This document shows positions 25,922 to 34,830 of a stretch of 64,000 nt of DNA, one piece after another. Source of the DNA: Staphylococcus simiae (lineage in GTDB: Bacteria; Bacillota; Bacilli; Staphylococcales; Staphylococcaceae). Made by a program: the position numbers and the translations under genes. Where the stretch lies: the NCBI RefSeq assembly GCF_002902085.1, contig NZ_PPQR01000014.1, forward strand, positions 1 through 64,000. Reading direction: 5' to 3'. Below the pieces are notes generated by a model, which was not told where the DNA came from, ran no database searches, and saw nothing but the letters and a program-made list of their open reading frames with translations. Each line of letters starts with the position of its first letter. The stretch's first letter is position 1.

Positions 25922-28789
25922 ATGATGAATAGGCTATTAGAAGATTTTAATCAATCTTTATATAAAGGATTTATAGATAAATCTGCTTCACATAAAGGGA
26001 ATTATGTACCAAAACTATTGATCAATAATAAAAATGAGAATGTTTTATCAACTATCATTGATGAACTTAAGAAATGTAATTCATTCTTTATTTCAGTAGC
26101 TTTTATAACTGAGAGTGGACTAGCTAGTTTAAAGTCTCATTTACTGGATCTTAGCCAAAAAGGGATTAATGGAAAAATATTAACGTCTAATTATTTAGGG
26201 TTTAATAGCCCTAAAATGTATGGAGAATTATTGAAGCTGAACAATGTAGAAGTACGACTTACTGATATTGCAGGTTTCCATGCTAAAGGATATTTGTTTG
26301 AACATGATAATTATACTTCTATGATTATCGGAAGTTCTAATTTAACTTCTAATGCATTAAAAGTTAACTATGAACATAATATTTTGTTATCCACTATGAA
26401 AAATGGAGATTTGGTTAATAACGTCAAATCTCAATTTGATATTCTTTGGAATAATAGTATGCTTTTAACTGAAGAATGGATTGAAGATTACAAAGAAACA
26501 TTTGAGTTTAAATCAATAAAAAAATTAACAGAACTAGAAGATGATAGATTAACCTTAACAAGAAAAGTTAATAGTACAAGAGAAATCGAACCAAATCTTA
26601 TGCAAAGCCACGCTTTGAAATCGTTACAAGAAATTAGAGCAAAGAATGAACGGAAAAGTTTGATTATATCTGCAACAGGAACTGGAAAAACAATTCTATG
26701 TGCACTTGATGTTAGACAATTTAACCCTAAAAAATTCCTGTTTATAGTACATAATGAAGGAATATTAAATAGAGCGAAAGAAGAATTTAAGAAAGTTTTT
26801 CCATTTGAAAATGAGAGTGCTTTTGGTTTATTTACTGGCAAACACAAAGATGTGGAAGCTAAATATCTTTTTGCTACTATACAAACACTTTCTAGAGATA
26901 ATAACTATAAACAATTTCCTAAAGATATTTTCGATTATATTGTTTTTGATGAAGCACACCGGTCAGCTGCTGCTTCATATCAACGTATTTTCGATTATTT
27001 CCAACCACAGTTTATGCTAGGTATGACAGCTACTCCAGAACGAACTGATGATCTCAATGTATTTGCTCAATTTGATTATAATATTGCATATGAAATAAGA
27101 TTACAAGAAGCACTAGAAAGTGATATATTATGTCCTTTCCATTATTTCGGTGTAACAGACTATATACATAAAGGTGTAGAACAAGAAGATGTATCACAAT
27201 TAAAATATTTAACGTCATATGAAAGAGTTAATTATGTTTTAGAAAAGACAAATTATTATGGTTATTCAGGAGAAAAACTTCACGGATTAATATTTGTAAG
27301 TAGTAAAAAAGAAGCATATGAATTAGCAGAAAAGTTATGTGAGAAAAAAGTACTGTCGATAGCTTTAACTGGTGATGATGGTATAAATTATCGACAACAA
27401 GTTATAGAGAAACTGAAAAAAGGTGATATTAGTTATATTATTACTGTAGATTTATTTAATGAAGGAATAGATATCCCAGAAGTAAATCAAGTAGTAATGC
27501 TAAGACCAACTGAATCAAGTATCATCTTTATCCAACAATTAGGTAGAGGACTAAGAAAAAGTCCTAATAAAGAATACGTAACCGTGATTGATTTTATAGG
27601 GAATTATAAAACTAATTACTTAATTCCAATTGCTTTGTCAGGTGATCAATCACAAAATAAGGATAAGTATAAAAAATTCTTAACCAATAATAATACATTA
27701 AATGGCGTATCTACTATTAATTTTGAAGAAGTTGCTAAAAAACAAATCTATGAATCTCTTGAAGCAGTGAAATTAAATCAACCTAAATTAATTTTACAAG
27801 CATATGAAGAAGTAGAAAGAAGATTAGGACGTATGCCATTGTTAATGGATTTTGTAAGGCAAAACTCGATAGATCCAAGTGTAATATTTTCAAAGTATAA
27901 AAATTATTATGAGTTTTTGTTTAAGCAAAAGAAGAGTGATGTAATATTTAATGAAAATGAGTTTAAAAATTTAACATTCTTTTCAAGACAAATTTCACCA
28001 GGTTTAAAAAGAGTGGATATTTTAGTGCTCAAAGAAATATTGACTAATGAAACGATGAATATTGATGAATTAGATAAAAATATGCTACGGGAAAATGATG
28101 ATATAACAATTGAAGATATACGAACATCGTTGAGGATTTTAGACTATAGTTTTTACGATTCAGCAATCGGTAAAAGATATGGTGAACCATTAATTCAAGT
28201 TTCAAGCAGTGAAGTAGCTTTGAAAGATTCATTCAAACAAGCTATGAGAAAAAGAGAATTTAAAATACTTATTGATGATTTAATACAATTAGCATTTTAC
28301 AATAATGATAAATATCAGCATGGTAAAAACAGTGTTATTTTATATAATAAGTACTCAAGAGAAGATTTTAGTAAGCTGTTTAATTGGGATAAAGATCATT
28401 CTTCAGTAATTATGGGTTATATGATAAATGACAAACAACTACCTATTTTTATAACATATGATAAGCATGAAAATATTAGTGATAGTACAAAATATGAAGA
28501 TGAATTCTTGAGTCAAGATGAGTTGAAATGGTATACAAAATCAAATAGAACTTTAGCTTCTTCTGAAGTGAAAAATATTTTGACGCATAAAGAAAATGAT
28601 ATTGAAATGCATGTGTTTGTTCAAAAGAAAGATGATGACGGTAAATATTTTTATTATTTAGGTAAAGCGGAATATATTAAAGGTTCAGAAAAACAAGATG
28701 TTATGCCAAATGGAAGTAATGTAGTTACTATGAATTTAGCAATGGAAACAGCAGTGAGAGATGACATTTATAGATATATTACAAATTAA
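25922..28789 (+). CDS. PLD-nuclease / SF2 helicase / DUF3427 fusion protein
   Basis: A 955-residue three-part protein. Residues about 35-190 are a phospholipase D-like domain with one HKD motif (H120-A-K...GSSNLTSNAL), the RestrictionEndonuclease-type PLD fold. Residues about 205-560 are a DEAD/DEAH SF2 helicase: Walker A TGTGKT (about 252-257), DEAH (343-346), motif III MTATPERTD, motif V DLFNEGIDIPEVNQVVML and motif VI QQLGRGLRKS (about 538-547). The remainder matches my memory of DUF3427. It lies between a Nudix gene (1 bp away) and an M23 gene (21 bp away). The whole unit is more AT-rich than its neighbours. A DNA-acting defence or repair role is inferred. Confidence 0.88.
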   Translation: MMNRLLEDFNQSLYKGFIDKSASHKGNYVPKLLINNKNENVLSTIIDELKKCNSFFISVAFITESGLASLKSHLLDLSQKGINGKILTSNYLGFNSPKMYGELLKLNNVEVRLTDIAGFHAKGYLFEHDNYTSMIIGSSNLTSNALKVNYEHNILLSTMKNGDLVNNVKSQFDILWNNSMLLTEEWIEDYKETFEFKSIKKLTELEDDRLTLTRKVNSTREIEPNLMQSHALKSLQEIRAKNERKSLIISATGTGKTILCALDVRQFNPKKFLFIVHNEGILNRAKEEFKKVFPFENESAFGLFTGKHKDVEAKYLFATIQTLSRDNNYKQFPKDIFDYIVFDEAHRSAAASYQRIFDYFQPQFMLGMTATPERTDDLNVFAQFDYNIAYEIRLQEALESDILCPFHYFGVTDYIHKGVEQEDVSQLKYLTSYERVNYVLEKTNYYGYSGEKLHGLIFVSSKKEAYELAEKLCEKKVLSIALTGDDGINYRQQVIEKLKKGDISYIITVDLFNEGIDIPEVNQVVMLRPTESSIIFIQQLGRGLRKSPNKEYVTVIDFIGNYKTNYLIPIALSGDQSQNKDKYKKFLTNNNTLNGVSTINFEEVAKKQIYESLEAVKLNQPKLILQAYEEVERRLGRMPLLMDFVRQNSIDPSVIFSKYKNYYEFLFKQKKSDVIFNENEFKNLTFFSRQISPGLKRVDILVLKEILTNETMNIDELDKNMLRENDDITIEDIRTSLRILDYSFYDSAIGKRYGEPLIQVSSSEVALKDSFKQAMRKREFKILIDDLIQLAFYNNDKYQHGKNSVILYNKYSREDFSKLFNWDKDHSSVIMGYMINDKQLPIFITYDKHENISDSTKYEDEFLSQDELKWYTKSNRTLASSEVKNILTHKENDIEMHVFVQKKDDDGKYFYYLGKAEYIKGSEKQDVMPNGSNVVTMNLAMETAVRDDIYRYITN

Positions 28790-28810
28790 TCACGCATAGG
28801 AGCGATAATA

Positions 28811-29656
28811 TTGACAAATATTGAAAATATATTTGTTCAGTGTATTGAAGAAAACAAGTATAAATATTTATATAAAAATTTTTCAAAAGAATTTCGTGAA
28901 GCTATAAGCAGGAAAGAACTTAAAAAAGTGATATATAGTTATAAATCTAAAGAACATAAATTATTTTCTTCTTTTATAAATAATGATATAAAATATTGTG
29001 TCTTTGTAAGTAATAAAGACTCACAAGGCATCTCAATAACAATTAATAAAGATAATGAAATAGTTGGATTATATTTAGGTGAGTTTACACCAAAAAATAA
29101 AGATAAGTCTACTAAGTTAAAATATTATATGCCTATAGATAAAATATGGACGATCATATGGGGTGGAAATAATAAATTATTGAATTACCATAATGATGTA
29201 TTAAGCCAACAATATGCCTTCGATCTAGTAATTGCAAAGAAAGATAAGAGTTACTTTAATAAAGGTGAAACTAACGAAGACTACTATGCATATGGAGAAA
29301 ATGTATTAGCGCCTCAAAAAGGAATAGTTGTTGATACAAGAAGTACCATGAAAGATAATAAAATAGGTGAGACTGATACTGATCATCCTTTTGGAAATTA
29401 CGTAATAATTAGACATGATGAAAATGAGTATAGTTTAATTGCTCACTTCAAACAGCATTCAATTTTAGTTTCACCTGGTGAAAAAATAAATGAATCAACT
29501 ATTCTTGGAAAATGCGGCAATTCTGGTAACTCTTCAGAGCCGCATATTCATTTTCAAGTCATGGATTCATCAACCATTTTTAATGATTGCGCATCATTAA
29601 AAATTAAGTTTGCTAACCTAGCAAATCATATACAAGGACAAAATATAGAAAGATAA
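28811..29656 (+). CDS. M23-family metallopeptidase-like protein without signal peptide
   Basis: A 281-residue protein with TTG start after AGGAGCG. The N-terminal helical domain (about 1-100) looks like DUF3887. The C-terminal part (about 125-270) is an M23/LytM beta barrel: YAFD138L, SLIAH212FKQ, and EPH245IH247F form the metal site, and GNYVIIRHDENEY and LGKCGNSGNSSEPH are family landmarks. The first zinc ligand His of LytM is Gln (Q134) here. No signal peptide, lipobox or membrane helix is visible, unusual for a wall hydrolase. Twenty-one bases after the helicase gene, so probably the third gene of that unit. Confidence 0.82.
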   Translation: MTNIENIFVQCIEENKYKYLYKNFSKEFREAISRKELKKVIYSYKSKEHKLFSSFINNDIKYCVFVSNKDSQGISITINKDNEIVGLYLGEFTPKNKDKSTKLKYYMPIDKIWTIIWGGNNKLLNYHNDVLSQQYAFDLVIAKKDKSYFNKGETNEDYYAYGENVLAPQKGIVVDTRSTMKDNKIGETDTDHPFGNYVIIRHDENEYSLIAHFKQHSILVSPGEKINESTILGKCGNSGNSSEPHIHFQVMDSSTIFNDCASLKIKFANLANHIQGQNIER

Positions 29657-30003
29657 AAAATATATTCAAATTTTGAGCATAGCAATGATAATATATAGTT
29701 CGTAATTGTTTCTATACAATCAACATCTCGGTCGTGAAATTGAAATCATGACTGAGATGTTTTTTAGTTAACTGTAATACTTAGACTGTTGATTAATCTT
29801 TAAACATCATCCTTAACATTATTTCCCTCGAGGACATTTTATGACCTTGTGTTTATTTATAATGAGGTGAGTGGTGGGCTTTTGTTGTTTTAAATATGTA
29901 GTGTGTATCATTTCTTAATATTAATCATTAATTTTTAACACTACCTACTTAACAACTTCAGTCTAACAAAAAATTATTTTATAAATGTTAGGGGAGTAAT
30001 AAT
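29657..30003. other. Intergenic region after the helicase unit
   Basis: Contains the terminator at 29723-29765 and the AT-rich leader of the next lipoprotein gene with a GGGGAG ribosome site. No gene or repeat family member recognised. Confidence 0.5.
29723..29765 (+). terminator. Terminator of the Nudix-helicase-M23 unit
   Basis: A 15-bp stem ACATCTCGGTCGTGA/TCATGACTGAGATGT with two G-T pairs, then TTTTTT. It closes the three-gene unit. Confidence 0.92.
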
Positions 30004-30354
30004 ATGAAGAAATTATTAGCGTTAAGTTTATGTTTGCTTTTTGTATTAGCTGCGTGTGGTAATAAACTAGAAGGTACATATAAAGCCAAGGAAGGTGATG
30101 AAACAATAACAGTAAAAGATGATAAGGTGAAAATGACAAGTGAATTTACAGGCAGTCCTACCACTATAAATGGTACTGTCGATAAAAATAAGAATATCAT
30201 GACTTTTAAAGATGATGGGTCATTTGAAGGATCAAGCGATAGTGGTATGGAATTGAAATTGAAATACAAACTTGATGGTGAAAAGTTAACTATTAATAAA
30301 ATGAAAATTGGAGATAAAGTTGAGAAGGTAAATGAGGAGTACAAAAAACAATAA
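30004..30354 (+). CDS. Small lipoprotein of unknown function
   Basis: A 116-residue lipoprotein: MKKLLALSLCLLFVLAAC with lipobox LAAC and Cys at residue 18. The mature part is a short beta-rich domain with GTYKAKEGDETITVKDDKVK and GTVDKNKNIMTFKDDG, resembling small staphylococcal lipoproteins that fold as lipocalin-like or DUF5067-like barrels. AGGGGAG ribosome site. Single gene, followed immediately by dispersed repeat copy D. Confidence 0.82.
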   Translation: MKKLLALSLCLLFVLAACGNKLEGTYKAKEGDETITVKDDKVKMTSEFTGSPTTINGTVDKNKNIMTFKDDGSFEGSSDSGMELKLKYKLDGEKLTINKMKIGDKVEKVNEEYKKQ

Positions 30355-30362
30355 TAGTTTAA

Positions 30363-30525
30363 TAAGACTGGGATAAAAAGCGCTTTGCGCTTAAAAGTAA
30401 GTATTTGGCAGTAAGTGTCTAGTTTTCAAAAAGTTGATAAATCAACGTTGTACAAATCTAGTTAATCTCACCGGGGTGGGGTTACGACATAAATTTTCTA
30501 TAAAATTGATGTCTGTCTTATTCAC
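30363..30525. repeat. Double-hairpin dispersed repeat, copy D
   Basis: Opens AAGACTGGGATAAAAAG, with TTTGGCAGTAAGTGTCTAG...CTAGTTAATCTCACCGGGG as the long stem, and ends GTCTGTCTTATTCAC. The most diverged full copy. Confidence 0.75.
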
Positions 30526-30732
30526 TTGATTGATTAAGAAAATGCATAACTGGCATTCAAGTGCAATTGAATAATATAAATAGCGTCCTATATGTACTTA
30601 GTGTGTGAAACACTTTGTGTCATATAAGACGCTTTTAATGTCTAAAGAACAGTATTATTTTACCATATTATTATTTAAATTAAACTTACATATAATTCGT
30701 TAATGCTATATTTTTCAAAAATAGTGATAAAT
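30526..30732. other. Intergenic stretch between copy D and the Rex-like box
   Basis: Contains an inverted repeat around AGCGTCCTATATG...CATATAAGACGCTTTT (about 30581-30635), a likely terminator. No gene seen. Confidence 0.45.
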
Positions 30733-30750
30733 TTGTGAAAAACATCACAA
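30733..30750. promoter_or_regulatory. Rex-like operator upstream of the small HTH gene
   Basis: TTGTGA-AAAACA-TCACAA has both Rex half-sites exact and one C in the spacer. The perfect arms extend to ATTTGTGA/TCACAAAT. It lies about 100 bp before the gene, near a possible -10 TAATAT at 30778. Confidence 0.7.
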
Positions 30751-30846
30751 ATCCCTTTATTTATTTTATAAATCATGTAATATAAGAAATGTAGAGAGAC
30801 GAGAGAGTTTATATAAAAACATTATATAAATATTGGAGTGATTGAT

Positions 30847-31038
30847 ATGAGAAAAGAAATTGAAACTTTAATTTTCTCAGATGTAAGTTGCTATGATATT
30901 TACGTTCACACTGGTATAAGTCAAGGGTTAATTGGAGATATCAAAGCAGGATATCTAACTATTGATTCTATGCCATATATAGATGCAGAACGTTTATATC
31001 ATTATGCAATGGAACGTAAGTCCCTAGTTGCAAGCTAG
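30847..31038 (+). CDS. Small HTH (XRE-like) protein
   Basis: A 63-residue protein. MRKEIETLIFSDVSCYDIYV followed by HTGISQGLIGDIKAGYLTID is a compact helix-turn-helix of the kind found in short Cro-like staphylococcal and phage proteins, ending in an amphipathic helix (AERLYHYAMERKSL). Start at 30847 with TTGGAGTG before it; an in-frame GTG at 30838 overlaps that site. A Rex-like box lies upstream and a structured C-rich region with a strong terminator follows, so the mRNA may double as a regulatory RNA. Confidence 0.65.
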   Translation: MRKEIETLIFSDVSCYDIYVHTGISQGLIGDIKAGYLTIDSMPYIDAERLYHYAMERKSLVAS

Positions 31039-31213
31039 GAAATTTGTCATTGATTTGACCCCTAATCACGACAAATTGTAGAAGTAAAGTTATTGTGATG
31101 TAACTTGCCCTCGTTGGTGAGCAATTGAGGGCAGACCCCTTTAATTAAGTAAACCCTAACTCCCCACAAATCTGGAACGACAAAGCCCACATCCTGTGTT
31201 GGATGTGGGCTTT
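31039..31213 (+). ncRNA. Structured C-rich 3' region, candidate regulatory RNA
   Basis: After the small HTH gene come hairpins AATTTGTC/GACAAATT (about 31040-31077) and GCCCTC/GAGGGC (about 31107-31132), then the terminator at 31182. Exposed C-rich tracts occur three times: GACCCCT at 31057-31063 and 31134-31140, and CTCCCCAC at 31160-31167. UCCC-type loops are the seed of many staphylococcal sRNAs that bind Shine-Dalgarno sequences. Either a 3' UTR or a processed sRNA; inference. Confidence 0.5.
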
Positions 31214-31217
31214 AGTA
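31182..31217 (+). terminator. Strong terminator after the small HTH gene
   Basis: A perfect 13-bp stem AAAGCCCACATCC/GGATGTGGGCTTT with loop TGTGTT. The T-run is short (TTTAG). Confidence 0.88.
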
Positions 31218-31252
31218 TGTTCATTTTAAATGATGACTTAAGTTACATGATT

Positions 31253-31318
31253 TTCTATCTTTTTTAGGATTGATAAATAAAAAGTGAATAATTATGTATC
31301 AGTCCAATTTGAGAAAAA
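31253..31318. repeat. Host repeat, empty copy 1
   Basis: Carries the same AGGATTGATAAATAAAAAG and TATGTATCAGTCCAATTT arms as the two STAR-loaded copies, but joined directly, with no GC-rich cassette. GGATTGATA pairs with TATCAGTCC. Confidence 0.8.
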
Positions 31319-31343
31319 GACAACTATATTTAGTTAATATGAC

Positions 31344-31625
31344 TTAAAATCCTTCATTTTCAACTTGTTTAAAGTTTCGTTTAATACCATTATATGCGTA
31401 AACGACATTATATAATTTAACTTGTGCATCATGTGCGCTAGAAAATGGCATTCTTACATCGTCCATTTTAGCAACTTCGTGACGGAATGCTTTTTCAGCT
31501 TTTTGTCTGTCAGCAATTGACATATTTAACCATTCTTCGTTCGTAAATAAATCTTCGAAACGAAATTCAAATGCTGTACGTTTACTTTCAGCTCTTAGCG
31601 CTAAGACGCGATCGTGATAAGTCAA
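31344..31625 (-). CDS. Small hypothetical protein, possibly DUF1413-like
   Basis: A 93-residue soluble protein. The TTG at 31625 is favoured because AGGAGGG lies nine bases before it; a longer frame from 31694 has no ribosome site. The segment FRFEDLFTNEEWLNMSIADR, then KAFRHEV, resembles the LF...EW...R...G/K-F core of DUF1413-type proteins, and basic residues are plentiful. Function unknown. Confidence 0.65.
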   Translation of the reverse strand: MTYHDRVLALRAESKRTAFEFRFEDLFTNEEWLNMSIADRQKAEKAFRHEVAKMDDVRMPFSSAHDAQVKLYNVVYAYNGIKRNFKQVENEGF

Positions 31626-32001
31626 TGTTGATACCCTCCTTTTATCATATGCCCAAATATGATACGTATATTTAACTTTATAACTAACTTTCATTTTTTA
31701 CAATGATGAAGTTACACTTTTTAAATATTTTTAAAAATAAAATTAATTTGTCTAAAGTTAATGACAGAAAGCCATACTGCTGTCATTGGTTTACACATAT
31801 TAAAACTACACAATTTTTCATTTTCACAGCATCATTATAATAACTATTTTCTATCTGGTAATGCTCGATTCTTTCCCTGTCAAAGTCTGTTTAGTATAAC
31901 CGACAAAATAATTATGTTACTCTAACACATAACAAATAACTTAATTGTTCAATTTAAAGTATAGAAACTTTTATACTTTTTAAACAAAGGAGAAGATAAC
32001 T
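31626..32001. promoter_or_regulatory. Divergent intergenic region with an operator-like palindrome
   Basis: About 375 bp between divergent genes. AAAGTATA-N8-TATACTTT (31956-31979) sits 23 bp before the SDR gene, in its leader. Otherwise AT-rich with no gene. Confidence 0.5.
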
Positions 32002-32697
32002 ATGGCAATGTTAACAGATAAAGTCGCAGTCATTACAGGTGCAGGTAGTGGTATCGGAGAAGCAATTGCAACAATGTTACATGAAGAAGGCGTTAAAGTA
32101 GTGATTGCGGGACGTAACGAGTACAAATTACAAAGTGTTGCTAATCAATTATCACAAGATAAAGTGAAAGTTGTACCAACAGATGTTACGAATAAAGATA
32201 GTGTAGATGAATTGATTCAAATTGCTAAAGAAACGTTTGGTGGCTTGGATATTGTTGTTAATAGTGCAGGGCAAATGCTATCTTCTAAAATTACAGACTA
32301 TCAAGTTGAGCAATGGGACAGTATGATTGATGTTAATATCAAAGGAACGCTATATGCAACCCAAGCAGCGTTACCTCATATGCTTGAACAATCTAGTGGT
32401 CATATTATTAATATCGCATCTATTTCAGGGTTTGAAGTGACGAAATCTAGTGCGATTTACAGTGCGACAAAAGCGGCTATTCATACGATTACGCAAGGCT
32501 TAGAAAAAGAATTAGCCAAAACAGGCGTTAAAGCAACAAGTATTTCACCAGGTATGGTTGATACAGCAATTACGGCTGCTTATAATCCAACAGACCGTAA
32601 GAAATTAGAACCACAAGATATTGCAGAAGCAGTACTTTATGCCTTAACACAACCGAAACATGTCAATGTTAATGAAATTACAGTAAGACCAGTGTAA
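32002..32697 (+). CDS. Short-chain dehydrogenase/reductase
   Basis: A 231-residue classical SDR. NADP/NAD-binding [11 protein letters not shown] (residues about 13-23), VNSAG, catalytic Ser in NIASISGF and Y-x-x-x-K in YSATKAAIH, followed by SPGMVDT, are all in place. Slightly shorter than average at the C-terminus. AAAGGAG ribosome site. Substrate unknown; the gene begins a run of small redox enzymes. Confidence 0.9.
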   Translation: MAMLTDKVAVITGAGSGIGEAIATMLHEEGVKVVIAGRNEYKLQSVANQLSQDKVKVVPTDVTNKDSVDELIQIAKETFGGLDIVVNSAGQMLSSKITDYQVEQWDSMIDVNIKGTLYATQAALPHMLEQSSGHIINIASISGFEVTKSSAIYSATKAAIHTITQGLEKELAKTGVKATSISPGMVDTAITAAYNPTDRKKLEPQDIAEAVLYALTQPKHVNVNEITVRPV

Positions 32698-32738
32698 TAA
32701 ATAAAGTTATCTTGAAATTAAAAATATAAACTTTACTT

Positions 32739-32775
32739 AAAAGTGAATCAGCTCAAGATGGTTGGTTCACTTTTT
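32739..32775 (+). terminator. Terminator of the SDR gene
   Basis: AAAAGTGAA pairs with TTCACTTTT, with internal imperfect pairing and a TTTTT tail. Confidence 0.85.
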
Positions 32776-32923
32776 CACAAACCATAAATGTGATTTTAAG
32801 TGTAATCCCAATAACATGTCAGTTAACAAAAATAATCGACTGAGCAGTCTGTGTTGTGAGTCAATATTTCGGGATAATGAGTTAACTTTGAAGTTATACC
32901 ATAAATAGATGGAGGAACATATA

Positions 32924-33841
32924 ATGCAAACTGTATTAGGAAGTAATGGACAAATAGGTCACGAAATTGCTGACGAAATTTATCGTCATTATACCAAGGA
33001 TATTCGTTTAGTGGGTAGAAAGCCGAAGAAAATTCATGATACGGATGAATTAGTGGCAGCCGATTTGATGAACTACGAAGACACATTACGAGCGATTTCT
33101 GGTAGTGATATCGTTTATTTTGCAGTAGGTATGCCAGCTGATTCAGCAATGTGGGAGGAACGCTTTCCAATCATGTTAGACAATGTTATTAAGGCTTGTG
33201 AAACGACAAATAGTAAATTAGCATTTTTTGATAATACGTATATGTATGATAAAAACGCTGACGCTCAGGTAGAAAATAGCCGATTCCATCCAGTCGGACG
33301 TAAATCAACAGTGCGTGGTCATATGGCACAACAATTACTTGAGGCAATGAACAATCATAAGCTAACTACATTAATAGCACGAGCACCTGAATTTTACGGT
33401 CCAGATAAGACACAAAGTTTTACGAATTCATTAGTTTTTAATCGTATTAAAGCAGGCAAACGTGCTTTTATTCCTGTCAGTGATAAGGTCTTACGTACAT
33501 TAATATGGACACCAGATGCAAGTAGAGCCATTGTCTTATTAGCGAATACTCCAGATGCCTATGGTCAGACGTGGCATTTACCTACAGATAGAAGTGTGAC
33601 TTATGAAACAATCATTACGATAGCGGAAAATAGTTTAAACAAAACAATTAACTATACGGTGCTACCTATGTGGGTCTTTAAAATAGCTAGCCGCTTTAGT
33701 CAGCCAGTTAAAGAATTGATGGAATTATTACCAAGATATCGATATGACAACATTTTTAAATCTAATAAATTTAAACAAAGATTTCCAGATTTTAAAGTGA
33801 CGACGTTTGAAGAGGGTATAAGTAAAGTGTTGAATGATTAA
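32924..33841 (+). CDS. NAD-dependent epimerase/dehydratase-like (extended SDR)
   Basis: A 305-residue atypical SDR. The N-terminal MQTVLGSNGQIGHEIADEIY is a GxxGxxG Rossmann loop. FFDNTYMYDK occupies the place of the usual Ser/Tyr region, and ARAPEFYGPDKTQSF is typical of epimerase-family proteins; the canonical YxxxK is not evident. Start at 32924 after GGAGG; the 32909 ATG overlaps it. The next gene follows 24 bp later, suggesting an operon. Confidence 0.85.
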   Translation: MQTVLGSNGQIGHEIADEIYRHYTKDIRLVGRKPKKIHDTDELVAADLMNYEDTLRAISGSDIVYFAVGMPADSAMWEERFPIMLDNVIKACETTNSKLAFFDNTYMYDKNADAQVENSRFHPVGRKSTVRGHMAQQLLEAMNNHKLTTLIARAPEFYGPDKTQSFTNSLVFNRIKAGKRAFIPVSDKVLRTLIWTPDASRAIVLLANTPDAYGQTWHLPTDRSVTYETIITIAENSLNKTINYTVLPMWVFKIASRFSQPVKELMELLPRYRYDNIFKSNKFKQRFPDFKVTTFEEGISKVLND

Positions 33842-33865
33842 AATTGATAACAAGGAGCGATGACA

Positions 33866-34552
33866 ATGGCAAAAATAATGATTGTTGATACAAGTTATGA
33901 CCATTTTGAAGGTACGACTAAGTCAACAGGTTTATGGTTAGGTGAATTAGTACATTTTTATGATCATTTTAACAATAGTGATCATCATATTGATGTCTTT
34001 AGTATTCAAGGTGGTCACACACCTATTGATCCAGTTAGCTTAGGTCGCTTAATGTTAGACAAAGTGACTAAACAATATTATCAAGATGAGCAATTTATGA
34101 CGATGCTAGCTAATTCTAAACCATTAAGTGAAGCAGTTCCTGAGCATTATGATGTTATATACTTTACTGGTGGTCACGGTGTGATGTTTGATTTCCCAGA
34201 AAATAACGCGATTCAACAGGCAATTAAAACCATTTATAAACAAGGTGGCATTGTATCAGCTGTTTGTCACGGGGTGTCAGCGTTATTAAATGTCACTATG
34301 GATAGTGGTAAATATTTTATTGATGGTAAACATGTAACTGGATTTTCAAATACTGAAGAAATATTAGCTAATCGTAACAATCTCGTTCCTTTTAAATTGG
34401 AAAGTGAATTAAAAAAACATCATGCGCGTTATAGTAAAGCACTTGTGCCATTTAGACCATACGTCAAAGTAGATAACAGACTAGTTACCGGACAGAACCC
34501 ACAATCACCTAAACAAGTTGCTGAAGCGGTAGAACAATTATTGAACAAATAA
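33866..34552 (+). CDS. DJ-1/PfpI (Hsp31-like) glutamine-amidotransferase-fold protein
   Basis: A 228-residue class I GATase-like protein. The nucleophile elbow is AVCHGVSALL (Cys about residue 135) with His next to it. GGHGVMFDFPEN supplies the conserved acidic/glycine loop. Related Hsp31-type proteins are glyoxalase III-like or chaperone proteins handling methylglyoxal stress. Start at 33866 after AAGGAGCG. Likely co-transcribed with the epimerase-like gene. Confidence 0.9.
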   Translation: MAKIMIVDTSYDHFEGTTKSTGLWLGELVHFYDHFNNSDHHIDVFSIQGGHTPIDPVSLGRLMLDKVTKQYYQDEQFMTMLANSKPLSEAVPEHYDVIYFTGGHGVMFDFPENNAIQQAIKTIYKQGGIVSAVCHGVSALLNVTMDSGKYFIDGKHVTGFSNTEEILANRNNLVPFKLESELKKHHARYSKALVPFRPYVKVDNRLVTGQNPQSPKQVAEAVEQLLNK

Positions 34553-34707
34553 ATCGCTGACATACAAGCAGCCATAGTAGTCAGTCATCATCGACTTCGC
34601 TAATCCCCTATAATATAGGTTGTATAACGCTTACACTCCAAAATCGTTTTTAAGAATAAATTTTATAAAAAAGTGACTAAAATGATAGAAAAGGGGTAGA
34701 GTAAGTC

Positions 34708-34793
34708 ATCGTAATAATTACTTTTTTAAAAGAAGTTTTTACAGTTTTATTAATTGTTATATATGTGTATAGATTTATAGTAATTATTACGAT
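34708..34793. promoter_or_regulatory. Paired operator-like palindromes before the AhpD-like gene
   Basis: ATCGTAATAATTAC (34708-34721) and its exact inverse GTAATTATTACGAT (34780-34793). Each contains the 11-bp palindrome GTAATWATTAC. The second ends 37 bp before the next start codon. Confidence 0.65.
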
Positions 34794-34830
34794 ATTTTAG
34801 GCTTGTAGAAAGAAACAAGGAGTGATTAAA

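Noticed and set aside
25528-29656. Helicase unit as a prophage or integrative element
   Set aside because: No integrase, no attachment-site duplication and no tRNA at either edge; only the gene content and base composition suggest transfer.
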